From NCBI GenBank assembly GCA_016795505.1, contig JAEUHH010000051.1, forward strand, positions 1 through 64,000: DNA of 64,000 nucleotides, written 5' to 3'. The position numbers were made by a program, and so were the translations under genes. The DNA is from Verrucomicrobiales bacterium (GTDB lineage: Bacteria > Verrucomicrobiota > Verrucomicrobiia > Verrucomicrobiales > DEV007). How positions within the stretch are numbered: position 1 is the stretch's first letter; each line of letters opens with the position of its first letter. Positions 62,536 through 64,000 of this stretch are shown piece by piece. The notes beneath the pieces are model-generated. The model saw only the letters and a list, made by a program, of their open reading frames with translations. It was not told the origin of the DNA and did no database searches.

Positions 62536-63807
62536 ATGCCTTTCCCCCTTTCCAGACTCCCCCGACAGCCGCGAGACCGCTTTGAAGTCTACCGGATCTT
62601 TGACGGCCTTTCCGAAGAGGGAAAGGACGGGCTCGACCGTGGCCGCACCCGTGTACCCTTGGTGAAGACGTTTCTGCTGGAACATGTTTCGGGACGGGAT
62701 GGCAGCCGTCCGAAACCACTTCAGGAAATCTGGAGTGGGCTGCATTCGGCACCGGAGCAGATTGATGAGACGTTGTTCTCCATCTCTGGGCACGTGAAGG
62801 ATGAGGACGGAAAATTTAGCGAGGCGACGACAGGATACGTAGAGCAGTTCGATGAGCGATTCTTTGCCTATTATACCGTGGAGGACAGCCAGTCGGCGCG
62901 GCAGCGCGTGCGTAAATGGGTGACCCGCTCCCCTGATCTTGACTCCACTTGGTTCAGTAGTCCGCTCCTGAAGGGACTCTGGGACGAATATGTCAGCCAG
63001 CGGGAAGACCACCGCTATACCAAACTCGTCTTCCGCCACGAAAGTGTCTTTGACATGCCCGAGGACGCGGCATATGACGGGGAGAGTGAGGATGAACCAA
63101 CCGAGCAGGAAGACTCCGCTGACGAACACCCAGAACCGGAGCGCCGCCGCATTCGGTCGGAAATGGGTGACTGTGTCTTCCGGCTGCGGAAGTCTTTGGG
63201 AGGGCTGCGGGACAGCTACCCGCCCCTGCACGCGCTATATTCCGTTCGCATTCCGTCCACGCTCCAGCGCGGTGGCCATGATCTGAATCAGGAAGGACAA
63301 CTCACCAATCGCTCAAATAGCTTCATCGATCACCGCAATCACGCACGGTTCCTCTGGCGGCTCTACCGGGATGTCGTGGAGGACACGGAGGACTCCGCAT
63401 GGGGCTCTGCTGGGCCACAGGGCAAACCTCTCGTCGGCTGGCAAGGGGTGCCGCTGATCGTGAAATTTGGCGAACCTCTCTCCCGGCCCACCTTCGACAA
63501 CTTCGTCTCCAAGGCCTTTCGCAAAGGAAACCGTTTCAATCTTTGGGGTGAGCCGCAGCGCCTCGGCCCAACCAAAATTCACCTCTACGGGGCCGACCGG
63601 CACCTCTGGCAACCGCTGAATTTGGAAATCACTGACCAGCGGCTCGTAGCCATACTTCCACGGGGCACATGTGGAAATACGTTCCATCGACTCGTTGCGA
63701 ATCTCCAGCAGTGGGTTTGCCCGAAGATCGACGCATGGATCGGCTCCCGTACGTTCGACAGCTTCGTCATCCCGAAAAACATCAGCCCCCCGGCCCATGA
63801 AACCTGA
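62536..63807 (+). CDS. Uncharacterised 423-aa protein of a lower-GC operon
   Basis: 423 aa. No transmembrane segment or signal. An acidic low-complexity region (about residues 175-205, SEDEPTEQEDSADEHPEPE) divides an N-terminal part with VPLVKTFLLEHVSG from a C-terminal part with FIDHRNHARFLWRLYRDV, VGWQGVPLIVKFGEP and RGTCGNTFHRLVANLQQWV. I do not recognise a family. The stop overlaps the next ATG by 11 bp, so a multigene operon runs off the window. GC and codon use differ from the core genes to the left, as expected of an acquired module. Confidence 0.7.
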   Translation: MPFPLSRLPRQPRDRFEVYRIFDGLSEEGKDGLDRGRTRVPLVKTFLLEHVSGRDGSRPKPLQEIWSGLHSAPEQIDETLFSISGHVKDEDGKFSEATTGYVEQFDERFFAYYTVEDSQSARQRVRKWVTRSPDLDSTWFSSPLLKGLWDEYVSQREDHRYTKLVFRHESVFDMPEDAAYDGESEDEPTEQEDSADEHPEPERRRIRSEMGDCVFRLRKSLGGLRDSYPPLHALYSVRIPSTLQRGGHDLNQEGQLTNRSNSFIDHRNHARFLWRLYRDVVEDTEDSAWGSAGPQGKPLVGWQGVPLIVKFGEPLSRPTFDNFVSKAFRKGNRFNLWGEPQRLGPTKIHLYGADRHLWQPLNLEITDQRLVAILPRGTCGNTFHRLVANLQQWVCPKIDAWIGSRTFDSFVIPKNISPPAHET

Positions 63808-64000
63808 GGAGTGGATCAGAGATCCTGTTTTCCAACTTAATCTCTTGCTCTGGATGTCACTGGACCAACCGGACGAGGCATTTCTTGTCTATCCGCTTTT
63901 CGCACGGCATGGATTTGAATTGCGATTCATTGAGCAGCCCTTTGCGTTTCCTATCGCGACGATCGCGTCTATCGAGAACGCGGAAAAGGCAGGGCAGCCC
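63797..64000 (+). CDS. Unknown protein, cut by right window edge
   Basis: 68 codons visible from ATG 63797 (MKPEEWIRDPVFQLNLLLWM, then VYPLFARHGFELRFIEQPF). It overlaps the preceding gene by 11 bp, showing translational coupling. No family can be named from this part. Confidence 0.65.
   Translation, partial: MKPEEWIRDPVFQLNLLLWMSLDQPDEAFLVYPLFARHGFELRFIEQPFAFPIATIASIENAEKAGQP

Overview
The window looks like a high-GC Verrucomicrobiota chromosome. The evidence is the DUF1549/DUF1553 plus DUF1501 gene pair, giant RHS and RCC1 surface proteins, paired GspE-type ATPases with a GspF and a pseudopilin, a host-attachment-type protein, ThrH and a NYN-LOTUS protein. No rRNA operon or intact tRNA was seen.

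The layout splits at about 35.3 kb. Left of it (1-35,320) is an accessory island. From left to right it holds the end of a Ycf46-like AAA ATPase; a non-coding stretch with tandem repeats and two copies of a decayed BRO-N/hairpin unit; a tight operon of a 1,716-aa DEAD/DUF1998 helicase, a SNF2-type helicase, an AlbA_2/Schlafen-type protein and a small kinase-like protein; two secreted giants (RCC1-repeat and 3,440-aa RHS proteins); IS66- and IS110-type remnants; an Eco57I/DrmMI-like adenine methyltransferase; a truncated phage Gp37/Gp68 (DUF5131) gene; an N-terminally truncated integrase fused to a fragment of an RtcR-type CARF protein; and an intact tyrosine recombinase. The recombinase sits next to the 3' half of a tRNA-Ser(CGA), which I read as the right attachment site of the island.

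Right of the attachment site is core-like chromosome: a minus-strand type II secretion/type IV pilus cluster (gspG, gspF, two gspE), an ArsC/Spx-like protein, an MFS transporter, DUF1318, DUF1549/DUF1553, DUF1501, a host-attachment protein, queC, thrH, a nucleotidyltransferase pair, an M20 peptidase, nagA, an orphan type III-type secretin with a lipoprotein, a NYN-LOTUS protein, tag and an adenylate cyclase. The window ends in a lower-GC operon of unknown function.

The best candidate for an under-described system is the two-helicase/AlbA/kinase-like operon, possibly working with the methyltransferase 15 kb downstream. Its parts resemble DISARM and Druantia, but the combination matches neither as I know them. 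Two other items stand out. One is a family of about 45-bp palindromic dispersed repeats (five copies, one inside the nagA reading frame). The other is a duplicated hairpin/BRO-N unit whose inner stem shows a compensatory base-pair change.
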